Assembly (NCBI RefSeq): GCF_003665095.1
Contig: NZ_RCHV01000002.1
Coordinates: forward strand, 4,450,501-4,514,500
Source of the DNA: Streptomyces sp. Z26
GTDB lineage: Bacteria > Actinomycetota > Actinomycetes > Streptomycetales > Streptomycetaceae
Direction: 5' to 3'
DNA: 64,000 bases
The notes under the pieces were generated by a model. It searched no databases. It was given only the letters and a program-made list of their open reading frames with translations, and was not told the DNA's origin. Below are positions 41,698-51,023 of the stretch, in pieces. The stretch's first letter is position 1; every line of letters begins with the position of its first letter. Position numbers and translations under genes: made by a program.

Positions 41698-42042
41698 ATG
41701 CGTTGTGTCATCGCTCGTTTCCCCTTCGACCTGACCAGGAACGGTGTGCTGGAGTCGATGAAGGGCGTCAAGCCCGAGTCGGCCACCGGCGATCTCGTCA
41801 CCATCGGACGCCGTCGCTACCCCGTCAAACAGGTCGGTCAGGTCGTCACCCGCCAGGACCGCCGGGACTTCAGCGGCGCGGAAGTGCTGAGAGCCATGAC
41901 GCGGCTCGGTTTCACCTGCCACACCCCCTCCGCCGTCGCGCCGACGTCGACGGCCAGTCCGTATCAGCGGGCTTCCGCCATGCTGGGAACGCGGGCCGTC
42001 CGCCCCGGCGAGGAAGCAGGCGTGGAGCCGGGACGGGCGTGA
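41698..42042 (+). CDS. Small conserved protein of cold-shock neighbourhoods
   Basis: A 114-residue protein. The first 80 residues look structured and conserved (MRCVIARFPFDLTRNGVLES, GDLVTIGRRRYPVKQVGQVV, TRQDRRDFSGAEVLRAMTRL), and the last 35 are disordered. I recall similar short proteins beside csp genes in Streptomyces but know no function. It is basic and could bind RNA or a cold-shock protein. ATG at 41698 has GTGAGG upstream. It stands 390 bases after csp and converges with the MerR-like gene, whose stop is 65 bases away. Confidence 0.75.
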   Translation: MRCVIARFPFDLTRNGVLESMKGVKPESATGDLVTIGRRRYPVKQVGQVVTRQDRRDFSGAEVLRAMTRLGFTCHTPSAVAPTSTASPYQRASAMLGTRAVRPGEEAGVEPGRA

Positions 42043-42106
42043 CGAGGGAGCCCAGAGCGTGGTGCGCCGCCCGGGCGGGAAGTGCGGCGGAAGGGGCTTA
42101 CCCCGG

Positions 42107-42436
42107 TCAGGTGGAGGATTCCGACCGGCTGCGGAGTTCCTCGTTGATGCGCTGAGCTTCTTCGAGCTGGTCCTCGAGAATGATGATGCGGCAGGCGGCC
42201 TCGATGGGTGTGCCCGCGTCGACGAGTTCGCGGGCCCGACCCGCGATACGCAGTTGGTACCGGGAATAGCGGCGGTGGCCGCCCTCGGAGCGCAGCGGGG
42301 TGATCAGACGGTGTTCGCCCAGAGCGCGCAGAAAGGCCGGAGTGGCGCCGAGCATCTCGGCCGCCCGGCCCATGGTGTAGGCGGGATAGTCGTCGTCGTC
42401 GAACTTGTCGGCGGTACTGGTACTGCGAGGGGGCAT
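42107..42436 (-). CDS. Small MerR-type helix-turn-helix protein
   Basis: A 109-residue protein with a MerR winged helix and a short coiled coil. YTMGRAAEMLGATPAFLRAL, HRLITPLRSEGGHRRYSRYQ and LVDAGTPIEAACRIIILEDQ are characteristic; the SEGGHRRYS wing is the family signature. No ligand-binding domain follows, so it is likely constitutive in binding or regulated by level. Proteins of this type often accompany csp genes in actinobacteria. ATG at 42436 has AAGAGG close by. A 14-bp hairpin lies 28 bases upstream of the start. Confidence 0.87.
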   Translation of the reverse strand: MPPRSTSTADKFDDDDYPAYTMGRAAEMLGATPAFLRALGEHRLITPLRSEGGHRRYSRYQLRIAGRARELVDAGTPIEAACRIIILEDQLEEAQRINEELRSRSESST

Positions 42437-42463
42437 AGACCTCTTCTTTCGGGAACGCACCGG

Positions 42464-42494
42464 GGGGCCCGGGTGCCAATGGCACCCGGGCCCC
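42464..42494 (-). promoter_or_regulatory. Leader hairpin upstream of the MerR-like gene
   Basis: A perfect 14-bp stem (42464-42477 with 42481-42494) with a 3-nt loop lies 28 bases before the minus-strand ATG. It could be a leader element or, read rightward, a terminator; it lacks a T tract. Confidence 0.6.
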
Positions 42495-43071
42495 GAGCTT
42501 TCAACACCATCTACCGGCTGACCGCGCCGGTTCTCTCGTATCGCGGGTCCGTCCGTGGAGGGACCGCGAGGATCGCGGTTGCGTGACCGGGGACCACCTT
42601 CCAATCCGGGGCCTGCGGTACCCGGGAGGACACTGTCCGAGCCCGGGCGATCCTGATGGTGTCTGCTCCTTACTGCTGTTTCGATCGATCCATCCGTACT
42701 GACGGCGAACGCGGTGTTGCCGTGCGACCCCTGGGGCCACCCGTTCCGGTCGCCAGTGGTGGAACCTCTCGCTCATGGCTCCACCACTCCGCGGCCGGAC
42801 CGTTCCGCGTCCACCGGTCTGCGCGGCAGTTCGTCTCTGCCGCACCCTTCGACTTCTCGGCTACGGGAGAAACGTTAGCCTCCGTCGATCCGGATGTCTA
42901 CCTTGGCGAGGGCAGATTTTCGTTGGCCACGGCGTCCTGGTTCCTGTGGCGCCGAACGGAGGGAAAGTCGCTCGCCCGTCTCGCGGCGACCCTCGTGCGC
43001 GCATGACCGGAGCGGCGGGCAGGTGCGGCGGAGCCCGGCCGGGTGCGGCGCCACGCGCAACCATGGCTCCG
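42495..43071. other. Gene-poor region of mixed composition
   Basis: About 580 bases with lower GC than the flanks (notably 42640-42900) and no frame with Streptomyces codon bias. It should hold the promoter of the MerR-like gene. It ends at a truncated copy of the downstream thioredoxin-fold gene. It may be remnant or horizontally acquired DNA. Confidence 0.4.
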
Positions 43072-43135
43072 TGAACCGCCCGGCCAACTCCCAGTCGCCC
43101 TATCTCCTCCAGCACGCCGACAACCCCGTCGACTG
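43072..43135 (+). repeat. Direct repeat: orphan 5' fragment of the DUF255 gene
   Basis: These 64 bases match 43952-44015 with one difference (43081 C, 43961 T), exactly 880 bases apart. They encode the start of the thioredoxin-fold protein up to Asn-Pro-Val-Asp and then diverge into unrelated sequence. The copies bracket the Uma2 gene. Confidence 0.95.
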
Positions 43136-43258
43136 TGGGCTGATGGGTCCGTGGAGAAGTGGACGAGCGTCATGGTGATCCTGGAGCCGGACGACCGAGG
43201 CGACCCCCCTCGCGACAGGCCGGGACGCCGCTACATCTGATGTCGCGCGCCTGTCACT

Positions 43259-43819
43259 TCAACGTCTCATCAATGTGACGGGGAACGGAGCGGCAGTCTT
43301 GATCACGTCGGTGAACATCTCGCCGTCCCTGTACGTCTTGGTGGCGGGGTCGAGGACGTAGGTGTAGGCGATGGGGACACCGGTGGTGGGCTGCTCGATG
43401 CGCCAGTAGAAGGGAATACCGGCTTTGGCGTACTGGTCCACCTTCACGATTCGGTCAGTGGTCTCCGAGCCGGGCGACACGACCTCGACGACCAGGAGTA
43501 CGTGCTCGGGGCGGGTGGGCGTGAGGTCGGGGGTTTCCGCCCGGTAGACGATGACGTCGGGGCGGCGGTCGGTGGGGGGAACGTCCTGAAGGCGGACGTC
43601 GCAGTCGGTGTCGGCGTTCCAGTCCGGGCCTGCGGCGGCGTCCAGGGCGTTGGCCAGGAGGCGGGCCAGCCGGTTGTGGCGCTTGGAGGCGCTCGGGCTC
43701 GCGACGACCATCCCGTCCACGATCTCGATGCCGTCGCACTGCTCTTCGGGCCAGGAGTCGTACTGCTCCGCGTTGATCTGCGAGTGCATCCACGCGGGCG
43801 CCACCATTTCGGCGGTCAT
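43259..43819 (-). CDS. Uma2 family endonuclease (DUF820)
   Basis: A 186-residue protein of the restriction-endonuclease-like fold. The nuclease core shows IEIVDGMVVASPSASKRHNR near residue 32, RRPDVIVYR near 87 and LVVEVVSPGSETTDRIVKVDQYAKAGIPFYW near 108, which includes the catalytic EVxSPxxxxxD and downstream Lys. These genes multiply in actinobacteria and cyanobacteria and are suspected of mobility; their cell function is unclear. ATG at 43819 follows GAAGGA. The gene lies inside an 880-base unit flanked by a 64-bp direct repeat of the next gene's start, suggesting that it arrived by insertion or recombination there. Confidence 0.9.
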   Translation of the reverse strand: MTAEMVAPAWMHSQINAEQYDSWPEEQCDGIEIVDGMVVASPSASKRHNRLARLLANALDAAAGPDWNADTDCDVRLQDVPPTDRRPDVIVYRAETPDLTPTRPEHVLLVVEVVSPGSETTDRIVKVDQYAKAGIPFYWRIEQPTTGVPIAYTYVLDPATKTYRDGEMFTDVIKTAAPFPVTLMRR

Positions 43820-43950
43820 GACGTACGTCCTTCGAGGACGCGGCGCTCCTCGACTCAGCGTACTGCCCGCTTCCAGCGCGGATCGGCTATGCAGCGCGGG
43901 GACTTGCGGGCCGAACCGTCAGGGTCTCGTCGGCGTGAGAGGCTGCCACG

Positions 43951-46113
43951 ATGAACCGCCTGGCCAACTCCCAGTCGCCCTATCTCCTCCAGCACGCCGA
44001 CAACCCCGTCGACTGGTGGCCCTGGTCGCCGGAGGCGTTCGAGGAGGCGCGGCGGCGTGGGGTGCCGGTGTTGCTCAGCGTCGGGTACTCCGCGTGCCAC
44101 TGGTGCCACGTCATGGCCGGGGAGAGTTTCGCCGACCCCGCCACCGCCGCGTTCCTCAACGAGCACTTCGTGTCCGTCAAGGTCGACCGGGAGGAGCGGC
44201 CCGACGTCGACGCCGTGTACATGGAGGCCGTGCAGGCCGCGACGGGGCACGGTGGCTGGCCGATGACCGTGTTCCTCACGCCCGACGCGGAGCCGTTCTA
44301 TTTCGGTACGTACTTCCCGCCCGAGCCGCGCCACGGCATGCCGTCCTTCCCGCAGGTGCTGGAGGGCGTGCGGGCGGCGTGGGCGGAGCGGCGGGACGAG
44401 GTCGCGGAGGTGGCGGGCCGGATCGTACGGGACCTGTCCGGGCGCGGCGGGGCGTACGGGCGGATGCAGCCGCCGGGTGCCGAGGAGGCCGGGGCCGCCC
44501 TGCTGGGGCTCACCCGTGACTACGACGCGGCGCGCGGCGGTTTCGGCGGGGCGCCGAAGTTCCCGACGCCGATGGTGCTGGAGTTCCTGCTGCGGCACCA
44601 CGCGCGTACGGGTTCGGAGGGCGCGCTCCAGATGGTGCGGGAGACGTGTGCGGCGATGGCGCGCGGCGGCCTGTACGACCAGCTGGGCAGCGGTTTCGCG
44701 CGCTATTCGGTGGACGCGGAGTGGATCGTTCCGCACTTCGAGCGGATGTTGTACGACAACGCCCTGCTCTGCCGTCTCCACGCGCACCTGTGGCGCGCCA
44801 CCGGTTCGGCTCTCGCCCGCCGGGTCGCGCTGGAGACCGCCGACTTCCTCGTCCGTGAACTGCGTACCGCGCAGGGCGGGTTCGCGTCCGCGCTCGACGC
44901 CGACAGCGACGACGGCACGGGGCGGCACCGGGAGGGCGCGTACTACGTGTGGACGCCCGCGCAGCTCGTCGAGGCGCTGGGGGAGGACGACGCGGCGTAC
45001 GCGGCGCGGCTGTTCGGGGTGACGGCGGCGGGCACGTTCGAGGAGGGCGCGTCCGTCCTCCGCCTGCGCGGGCCGGTGAGCGACGCGGACGAGGGCGCGG
45101 ACGACGCCGCCGACACGGGCACGGACACCGACACCGACGCCGACGACTGGGCCGCGGCCATCTACGAGGACGCGCGCGCCGCCTCCGTACGGGAGCGGCT
45201 GCTCGCCGCCCGCGCGGCCCGCCCGCGCCCCGAGCGCGACGAGAAGGTCGTCGCGGCCTGGAACGGCCTGGCCGTCGCCGCCCTCGCCGAGACCGGCGCG
45301 TACTTCGACCGGCCCGACCTGGTGGAGGCCGCGTCCGGAGCCGCCGACCTGCTCGTCGCGGTGCACACGGACGAGCGCGGGCGGCTGTTCCGTACCTCGC
45401 GCGACGGGGTCGCCGGTCCCAGCGCCGGCGTGCTGGAGGACTACGGCGACGTGGCGGAGGGGATGTTGACGCTCTACGCGGTCACCGGCGAGAGCGCCTG
45501 GCTCCAGCTCTCCGGCGGTCTGCTGGAGGAGGTGCTGCGCCACTTCACCGGCGAGGACGGCATGTTGTACGACGCGGCGGACGACGCCGAGCAGCTGATC
45601 CGCCGCCCCCAGGACCCCACCGACAACGCCACCCCCTCCGGCTGGACCGCCGCGACCAACGCCCTGCTCACGTACGCCGCCTACACCGGCAGCCACCGCC
45701 ACCGGGCCGCCGCCGAACGGGCGTTGGGCATCGTCGGCGCGCTCGCCGGGCGGGTGCCGCGCTTCGTCGGCTGGGGTCTGGCCGCGGCGGAGGCCGCGCT
45801 CGACGGGCCGCGCGAGGTGGCGGTCGTGGGCCCGGACGGCGACCCGGCGCGGGCCGCGCTGCACCGTACGGCGCTGCTCGCCACCGCGCCCGGCGCGGCG
45901 GTGGCGGTGGGCGAGCCCGCGGCGGGTACGGGCGCGGGCTCGGGTACGGGTGCCGACGCGGCGGAGTCCTGGCCCGTGTCGGAGCAGGTGCCGCTGCTGC
46001 GCGACCGGCCGCTGCTGGACGGGCGCCCGGCGGCGTACGTCTGCCGGAACTTCACCTGTGCCGCCCCGATCGCCGACCCGGAGACCCTGGCCCGCGCGCT
46101 CGACGCGGACTGA
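43951..46113 (+). CDS. Thioredoxin-domain protein, DUF255/YyaL family
   Basis: A 720-residue cytosolic protein. The N-terminal DUF255 thioredoxin fold (residues 1-160) has [17 protein letters not shown] and the active-site-like SACHWCHVM near residue 48, followed by [15 protein letters not shown] and [13 protein letters not shown]. The rest is an alpha/alpha barrel like N-acylglucosamine epimerases ([59 protein letters not shown]). An acidic low-complexity loop near 380 ([11 protein letters not shown]) and a Gly/Thr-rich insert near 655 are extra. The biochemical role of the family is not established. ATG at 43951 follows GAGAGG. It is probably intact despite the duplicated 5' fragment upstream. 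Confidence 0.93.
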   Translation: MNRLANSQSPYLLQHADNPVDWWPWSPEAFEEARRRGVPVLLSVGYSACHWCHVMAGESFADPATAAFLNEHFVSVKVDREERPDVDAVYMEAVQAATGHGGWPMTVFLTPDAEPFYFGTYFPPEPRHGMPSFPQVLEGVRAAWAERRDEVAEVAGRIVRDLSGRGGAYGRMQPPGAEEAGAALLGLTRDYDAARGGFGGAPKFPTPMVLEFLLRHHARTGSEGALQMVRETCAAMARGGLYDQLGSGFARYSVDAEWIVPHFERMLYDNALLCRLHAHLWRATGSALARRVALETADFLVRELRTAQGGFASALDADSDDGTGRHREGAYYVWTPAQLVEALGEDDAAYAARLFGVTAAGTFEEGASVLRLRGPVSDADEGADDAADTGTDTDTDADDWAAAIYEDARAASVRERLLAARAARPRPERDEKVVAAWNGLAVAALAETGAYFDRPDLVEAASGAADLLVAVHTDERGRLFRTSRDGVAGPSAGVLEDYGDVAEGMLTLYAVTGESAWLQLSGGLLEEVLRHFTGEDGMLYDAADDAEQLIRRPQDPTDNATPSGWTAATNALLTYAAYTGSHRHRAAAERALGIVGALAGRVPRFVGWGLAAAEAALDGPREVAVVGPDGDPARAALHRTALLATAPGAAVAVGEPAAGTGAGSGTGADAAESWPVSEQVPLLRDRPLLDGRPAAYVCRNFTCAAPIADPETLARALDAD

Positions 46114-46187
46114 CGCCCCGTACGCCCCGTACGCCCCGTACGCTCCCGCCCCGTACGCCCGACGGCGTCACGGCGTACGGGGCGTCA
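46111..46187. terminator. Symmetrical terminator spanning two convergent stop codons
   Basis: TGACGCCCCGTACGCC (46111-46126) and its exact reverse complement (46172-46187) start with the TGA stops of the DUF255 gene and the TetR gene respectively. Three tandem GCCCCGTAC units (46115-46141) lie in the left arm and loop. Confidence 0.75.
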
Positions 46188-46817
46188 CAGCGTCAGGCCG
46201 CGCTCCAGCACGCGCAGGGCGTGCGAGACGGGGACGGTGAGTTCGCCCTTCATGCCGTCGTCCAGCCAGTGGTACATCGCCTCGATCAGCGCGCTCAGCA
46301 CGGCGGCCGTGACGACCTGGAGCTCCAGGTCGTCCTCCGGCCGCCCGGTGCGCTCCGACAGCACGAGCGCGAGCAGCCGCTTCGTCTCCGCCATGTGCTC
46401 GGCCATGCGCGCGCGGACCGCCGGTACGTCCCGGATGAGCGCCATGCGCTGCATCGCCTCCGCGCGCTCCCGCTCGTCCACCTGGAGCGCGAGGGTGCCG
46501 CACAGCGCCTCGCGCAGCGCGGTGACGGGCGGTTCGTCCTTCGGCCGCCGCGCCAGCGCCTCCGCGAACAGGGGGTCGTACTCGTCCGTGAGGACGATGT
46601 CCTCCTTGGTGGGGAAGTAGCGGAAGACCGTGCTCGGGGACACCTCGGCGGCCTCGGCGATCTGGTCGACGGGGGTCGCGTCGTAGCCCTGCTCGCCGAA
46701 GAGGTGGTACGCGGCCTGGCGGATCGCCTTGCGGGTCCGGATCTTCTTCCGCTCCCGCAGCCCCGGTTTACGGCAACTGGCGACGGACTTGATACATGCG
46801 GCGGTCATGGAACTCAT
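46185..46817 (-). CDS. TetR-family regulator
   Basis: A 210-residue regulator. The helix-turn-helix lies near residues 20-70 (RERKKIRTRKAIRQAAYHLF, VDQIAEAAEVSPSTVFRYFP, TKEDIVLTDEY). The C-terminal domain resembles MftR/AcrR-like groups (GTLALQVDERERAEAMQRMA; AVLSALIEAMYHWLDDG). Two ATG codons (46817 and 46808) are possible; neither has a strong ribosome site. It is divergent from alaA with about 120 bases between, so one could be under the other's control, but no clear palindrome is visible there. Confidence 0.9.
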   Translation of the reverse strand: MSSMTAACIKSVASCRKPGLRERKKIRTRKAIRQAAYHLFGEQGYDATPVDQIAEAAEVSPSTVFRYFPTKEDIVLTDEYDPLFAEALARRPKDEPPVTALREALCGTLALQVDERERAEAMQRMALIRDVPAVRARMAEHMAETKRLLALVLSERTGRPEDDLELQVVTAAVLSALIEAMYHWLDDGMKGELTVPVSHALRVLERGLTL

Positions 46818-46923
46818 TGTTCGCCATCCCGTTCGCCACGGCCATGTTCATGTCGTGCGGGGGCCGGGGAACTCCCGCGCACGGGGTGACCGAAAACACC
46901 GGGCGTGCCGAACGGGCCCCCCG

Positions 46924-46929
46924 TACAGT
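46924..46929 (+). promoter_or_regulatory. -10 box of a probably leaderless alaA mRNA
   Basis: TACAGT at 46924-46929 ends seven bases before the ATG at 46937, and no ribosome site precedes that ATG. Confidence 0.5.
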
Positions 46930-46936
46930 GGCGAAC

Positions 46937-48148
46937 ATGCAGGTGATCCAGTCGACGAAGCTCGCCAATGTCTGCTACGAGATCCGCGGACCCGTGCTGG
47001 AGGAGGCGATGCGGCTGGAGGCCGCAGGTCACCGCGTCCTCAAGCTCAACACCGGGAATCCGGCCGCGTTCGGCTTCGAGTGCCCGCCCGAGATCCTGGA
47101 GGACATGCTCCGGAACGTCGGCGACGCGCACGGGTACGGCGACGCCAAGGGGCTCCTCTCCGCCCGCCGCGCGGTGATGCAGCACTACCAGACCAAGGGC
47201 ATAGAGCTGTCCGTCGAGGACGTCTACCTGGGCAACGGCGTCTCCGAGCTGATCCAGATGTCCATGCAGGCGCTGCTCGACGACGGCGACGAGGTGCTCG
47301 TCCCGGCCCCCGACTACCCGCTGTGGACGGCCTCGGTGTCCCTCGCGGGCGGTACGGCCGTGCACTACCGCTGCGACGAGCAGGCCGACTGGATGCCGGA
47401 CCTCGCGGACATCGAGCGGAAGATCACCGACCGTACGAAGGCGCTCGTCGTCATCAACCCGAACAACCCCACGGGCGCGGTCTACGGCGAGGAGCTGCTG
47501 CGCGGGCTGACCGAGATCGCCCGCCGCCACCGGCTGATCGTCTGCTCCGACGAGATCTACGACCGCATCCTCTACGACGGCGCCACCCACACGCCCACCG
47601 CGGCGCTCGCCCCCGACCTGCTGACGCTGACGTTCAACGGGCTGTCGAAGAACTACCGCGTGGCCGGTTTCCGCAGCGGCTGGCTCGCCGTCTGCGGCCC
47701 GAAGACGCACGCGGCGAGCTACATCGAGGGCCTGACCATCCTGGCCAACATGCGCCTGTGCGCGAACATGCCCGCGCAGCACGCCGTCGCCACCGCCCTC
47801 GGCGGGCGGCAGTCCATCGACGACCTGGTGCTGCCCGGCGGGCGCATCCTGGAGCAGCGCGACACGGCGTACGACCTGCTCACGCAGATCCCCGGCGTGA
47901 CGTGCGTCAAGCCGAAGGGCGCGCTGTACCTCTTCCCGCGGCTCGACCCCAAGGTCTTCAAGATCAAGGACGACCGGCAGATGGTGCTCGACCTGCTGCG
48001 GGCGGAGCAGATCATGGTCGTGCACGGCACCGGCTTCAACTGGCCGGAGCCCGACCACTTCCGCATCGTCACGCTGCCCGCGGCGACGGAGCTGGCGGAC
48101 GCGGTCACCCGTATCGGTGCGTTCCTGGACGGGTACGGGCAGCCCTGA
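46937..48148 (+). CDS. alaA: Alanine-type aminotransferase (AlaA-like)
   Basis: A 403-residue class I aminotransferase. LNTGNPAAFGFECPPEILED near residue 34, GYGDAKGLLSARRAVM near 60, NPNNPTGAVY near 173 and the PLP lysine in FNGLSKNYRVAGFRSGW near 240 are signatures shared with E. coli AlaA (YfbQ, 405 residues). The enzyme makes alanine and 2-oxoglutarate from pyruvate and glutamate. The start is set at 46937 from the leaderless promoter geometry and length match. It is monocistronic. The family call is strong; alanine specificity is inferred from the motifs and length. Confidence 0.9.
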   Translation: MQVIQSTKLANVCYEIRGPVLEEAMRLEAAGHRVLKLNTGNPAAFGFECPPEILEDMLRNVGDAHGYGDAKGLLSARRAVMQHYQTKGIELSVEDVYLGNGVSELIQMSMQALLDDGDEVLVPAPDYPLWTASVSLAGGTAVHYRCDEQADWMPDLADIERKITDRTKALVVINPNNPTGAVYGEELLRGLTEIARRHRLIVCSDEIYDRILYDGATHTPTAALAPDLLTLTFNGLSKNYRVAGFRSGWLAVCGPKTHAASYIEGLTILANMRLCANMPAQHAVATALGGRQSIDDLVLPGGRILEQRDTAYDLLTQIPGVTCVKPKGALYLFPRLDPKVFKIKDDRQMVLDLLRAEQIMVVHGTGFNWPEPDHFRIVTLPAATELADAVTRIGAFLDGYGQP

Positions 48149-48312
48149 CGCGCGTACGGGCCCGGGGCGGCCCGGCCCAAGTCACCTTCTGTGGCGGGCC
48201 GTTACCGGTGGTTTTGCGCTCTTGCGGATTTCCGGAAGTTCACCGCTCCGGGTCAACTTTAGACATTGTCCAAGCTAGGATGGTTTCCCGGAACTTGCCA
48301 GGAGGCCGTCCC

Positions 48313-48723
48313 ATGTACGAACCGATCCGCGACCCGTCGGTCCACAGCATGGCCGAAGGGGACGGGCCGCACCGCTCGCGCGACGAGGAACTCGACATCC
48401 GCCTCGCCGGCCACCTCACCGCACTGCTGACCGTGACCGACGAGCTGCGCGCGCTCACGCCCGACCCCGATCTGGACGACGCGGGGCAGCGCCTCGCCGC
48501 CCAGTCGGCCCGGTTGGGCGGCGGCCGGGCGCCGCTGCGCGTGGAGCCGTCCGCGCGCAGCGCGAGCGCGGGTCACGTCACCGCGCTGCACCAGCGCGCG
48601 CACAACCTCGCGGGGATGGCGCTTGTGATCGCCACCTCCCGCGCCGACCAGGACGCGGCCGCGCTGGCCGCCGAGCGGCTGGAGGTGCACGGGGCCGCGC
48701 TGGGCCTCACCGCCAGCGCCTGA
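48313..48723 (+). CDS. Small helical hypothetical protein
   Basis: A 136-residue protein, mostly alpha-helical by composition and without membrane segments or cysteines. The core runs from EELDIRLAGHLTALLTVTDE to AALAAERLEVHGAALGLTAS, with heptad-like Leu/Ala spacing. I do not recognise the family. ATG at 48313 has a perfect AGGAGG seven bases upstream, and TAGGAT at 48276-48281 is a good -10 box, so expression is likely. It converges with pckG. Confidence 0.7.
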   Translation: MYEPIRDPSVHSMAEGDGPHRSRDEELDIRLAGHLTALLTVTDELRALTPDPDLDDAGQRLAAQSARLGGGRAPLRVEPSARSASAGHVTALHQRAHNLAGMALVIATSRADQDAAALAAERLEVHGAALGLTASA

Positions 48724-48877
48724 ACGGGCGGTGCCCGAAGGGGCGTCGCGGGTACGGGTGTCGACGCGACGGGGCGGCCCCCGCACCGCTGTCGCTGGTA
48801 CGGGCGGCCGTACGGAGCGCCGCCCGCGGGTCACGTACCCCCGCGGGTCCCCGTACGCCGCCCGTCCCCGTCCCGCC

Positions 48878-50701
48878 TCAGCCGAGGCGCGCCACCAGCG
48901 CCCGGTACTCGTCCCACAGCTCCGTCGGCGTGTGGTCACCGAAGGTGTTGAGGTGCTCGGGCACCAGGGACGCCTCGTCGCGCCACACCTCCTTGTCCAC
49001 GGCGAGCAGGAAGTCCAGCTCCCCGTCGGACAGTCGGAGGCCGTCCGTGTCCAGGGCCTCCTTCGTCGGGAGTACGCCGATGGGGGTCTCGACGCCGTCG
49101 GCCTCCCCGTTCAGCCGCCCGACGATCCACTTCAGCACGCGCCCGTTCTCCCCGAAGCCGGGCCAGACGAACCTGCCGTCCTCGTCCTTCTTGAACCAGT
49201 TGACGTAGTAGATCTTCGGCAGCTTCGTCTGGTCCGCCTCGGCGCCGACGCGGAGCCAGTGGGCGAAGTAGTCGCCCATGTTGTAGCCGCAGAAGGGCAG
49301 CATCGCGAACGGGTCGCGGCGCAGCTCGCCGACCTTGCCCTCCGCCGCGGCCGTCTTCTCGCTGGCCACGTTGGCGCCGAGGAAGACGCCGTGCTGCCAG
49401 CTGAAGGACTCCGTGACGAGCGGTACGGCCGACGCGCGCCGCCCGCCGAAGAGGATGGCGGAGATCGGGACGCCCCGCGGGTCCTCCCACTCGGGCGCGA
49501 TGATCGGGCACTGCCCGGCGGGGGTGGTGAAGCGCGCGTTGGGGTGGGCGGCGGGGGTGTCGGAGTCCGGTGTCCACTCGTCGCCGCGCCAGTCCGTGAG
49601 GTGGGCGGGCGTCTCCTCGGTCATGCCCTCCCACCACACGTCGCCGTCGTCGGTCAGCGCGACGTTGGTGAAGACGGAGTTGCCCCACAGGGTCTTCATG
49701 GCGTTGCCGTTGGTGTGCTCGCCCGTGCCCGGCGCGACGCCGAAGAAGCCCGCCTCGGGGTTGATCGCGTACAGCCTGCCGTCCGCGCCGAAGCGCATCC
49801 ACGCGATGTCGTCACCGATGGTCTCGACGGTCCAGCCGGGGACGGTGGGCTCCAGCATGGCCAGGTTCGTCTTGCCGCAGGCGCTGGGGAAGGCGGCGGC
49901 GACGTACTTGGCCTCGCCGCGCGGCGGCGTCAGCTTCAGCACCAGCATGTGCTCGGCCAGCCAGCCCTCGTCGCGGGCCATCACGGAGGCGATGCGCAGG
50001 GCGTAGCACTTCTTGCCGAGCAGCGCGTTGCCGCCGTAGCCGGAGCCGTACGACCAGATCTCGCGCGTCTCGGGGAAGTGCGAGATGTACTTGGTGCTGT
50101 TGCACGGCCACGGCACGTCCCGTTCGCCCTTGGCCAGCGGCGCGCCCACGCTGTGCACCGCCCGGACGAAGAAGCCGTCGTCGCCCAGCTCGTCGAGGAC
50201 GGGCTGCCCCATGCGCGTCATGGTGCGCATGGACACGGCGACGTACGCGGAGTCGGTGATCTCGACACCCAGCGCGGACAGCGGTGAGCCCAGCGGGCCC
50301 ATGCAGAACGGCACCACGTACATCGTCCGGCCGCGCATCGAGCCGCGGAAGACGCCCTTGCGGCCGGTGAAGACCTCCCGCATCTCGGCGGGCGCCTTCC
50401 AGTGGTTGGTCGGGCCGGCGTCCTCCGCGCGTTCCGAGCAGATGAAGGTGCGGTCCTCGACGCGGGCGACGTCGGACGGGTCGGAGGCGGCGTAGTACGA
50501 GTTGGGGCGCTTGACGGGGTCGAGCTTCCGGAAGGTGCCGTTCTCGACCAGTTCCGCGCAGAGGCGGTCGTACTCGGCTTCCGAGCCGTCGCACCAGACG
50601 ACCCGGTCGGGCTGGGTGAGATCGGCGATCTCACCGACCCAGGCGAGCAGTTCCTGATGGCGGGTCGGGGTGGTGGTGGGAGCCGCAATGCTGCGCGCCA
50701 C
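48878..50701 (-). CDS. pckG: GTP-dependent phosphoenolpyruvate carboxykinase
   Basis: A 607-residue enzyme converting oxaloacetate and GTP to phosphoenolpyruvate, GDP and CO2 at the entry to gluconeogenesis. [16 protein letters not shown] near residue 265 is the kinase loop with the hyper-reactive Cys. [12 protein letters not shown] and [16 protein letters not shown] near 95-130 bind substrate. [19 protein letters not shown] near 320, [17 protein letters not shown] near 405 and [17 protein letters not shown] near 470 are characteristic of the GTP form, which is the actinobacterial type. GTG at 50701 has GGAG five bases upstream. A 24-bp dyad sits 36 bases ahead of the start and is a likely regulatory site. 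Confidence 0.97.
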   Translation of the reverse strand: MARSIAAPTTTPTRHQELLAWVGEIADLTQPDRVVWCDGSEAEYDRLCAELVENGTFRKLDPVKRPNSYYAASDPSDVARVEDRTFICSERAEDAGPTNHWKAPAEMREVFTGRKGVFRGSMRGRTMYVVPFCMGPLGSPLSALGVEITDSAYVAVSMRTMTRMGQPVLDELGDDGFFVRAVHSVGAPLAKGERDVPWPCNSTKYISHFPETREIWSYGSGYGGNALLGKKCYALRIASVMARDEGWLAEHMLVLKLTPPRGEAKYVAAAFPSACGKTNLAMLEPTVPGWTVETIGDDIAWMRFGADGRLYAINPEAGFFGVAPGTGEHTNGNAMKTLWGNSVFTNVALTDDGDVWWEGMTEETPAHLTDWRGDEWTPDSDTPAAHPNARFTTPAGQCPIIAPEWEDPRGVPISAILFGGRRASAVPLVTESFSWQHGVFLGANVASEKTAAAEGKVGELRRDPFAMLPFCGYNMGDYFAHWLRVGAEADQTKLPKIYYVNWFKKDEDGRFVWPGFGENGRVLKWIVGRLNGEADGVETPIGVLPTKEALDTDGLRLSDGELDFLLAVDKEVWRDEASLVPEHLNTFGDHTPTELWDEYRALVARLG

Positions 50702-51023
50702 GATCGCTCCAGACGGTGTGAGGGTGTGAGGTTCGTACGGATATGAGCACGCATATCCGTTTCTACAGGGTGGATCACCGCTCGCCCCTTGGGGGCCGCG
50801 ACCCGGATGCATTCGTGGCAACGCTCATCCGGTGCCGCACTCGCTCATCTGATGTTGGCGTGCGAAGACTCATGTGTCCAGGGGGCAGCTCAGGTGAGCA
50901 TCGCCACTCACGTGTGTCAGCCGTACGACAGGGCGGCGTCCACCACGTGAAGGGTGGCCGCACGGCGGGTCCGGAGAGCGGGACGCGGGACCGAACTTAC
51001 GGAACCGTAGGTAGCCTGTGGCC
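50702..51023. promoter_or_regulatory. Divergent pckG/hlyIII control region with a 24-bp dyad
   Basis: ACGGATATG (50737-50745) and CATATCCGT (50752-50760) form a perfect dyad with 6 bases between, close to the pckG start. To the right, ACTCATGTGT and ACTCACGTGT occur 38 bases apart (50868 and 50906). TAGCCT at 51012-51017, seven bases before the hlyIII ATG, suggests a leaderless transcript, preceded by CTTACGG-aa-CCGTAGG. Confidence 0.65.

Noticed and set aside
43136-43258. Possible continuation of the duplicated DUF255 fragment as a short gene
   Set aside because: After the 64-bp repeat the sequence is unrelated and ends within about 35 codons; there is no ribosome site.
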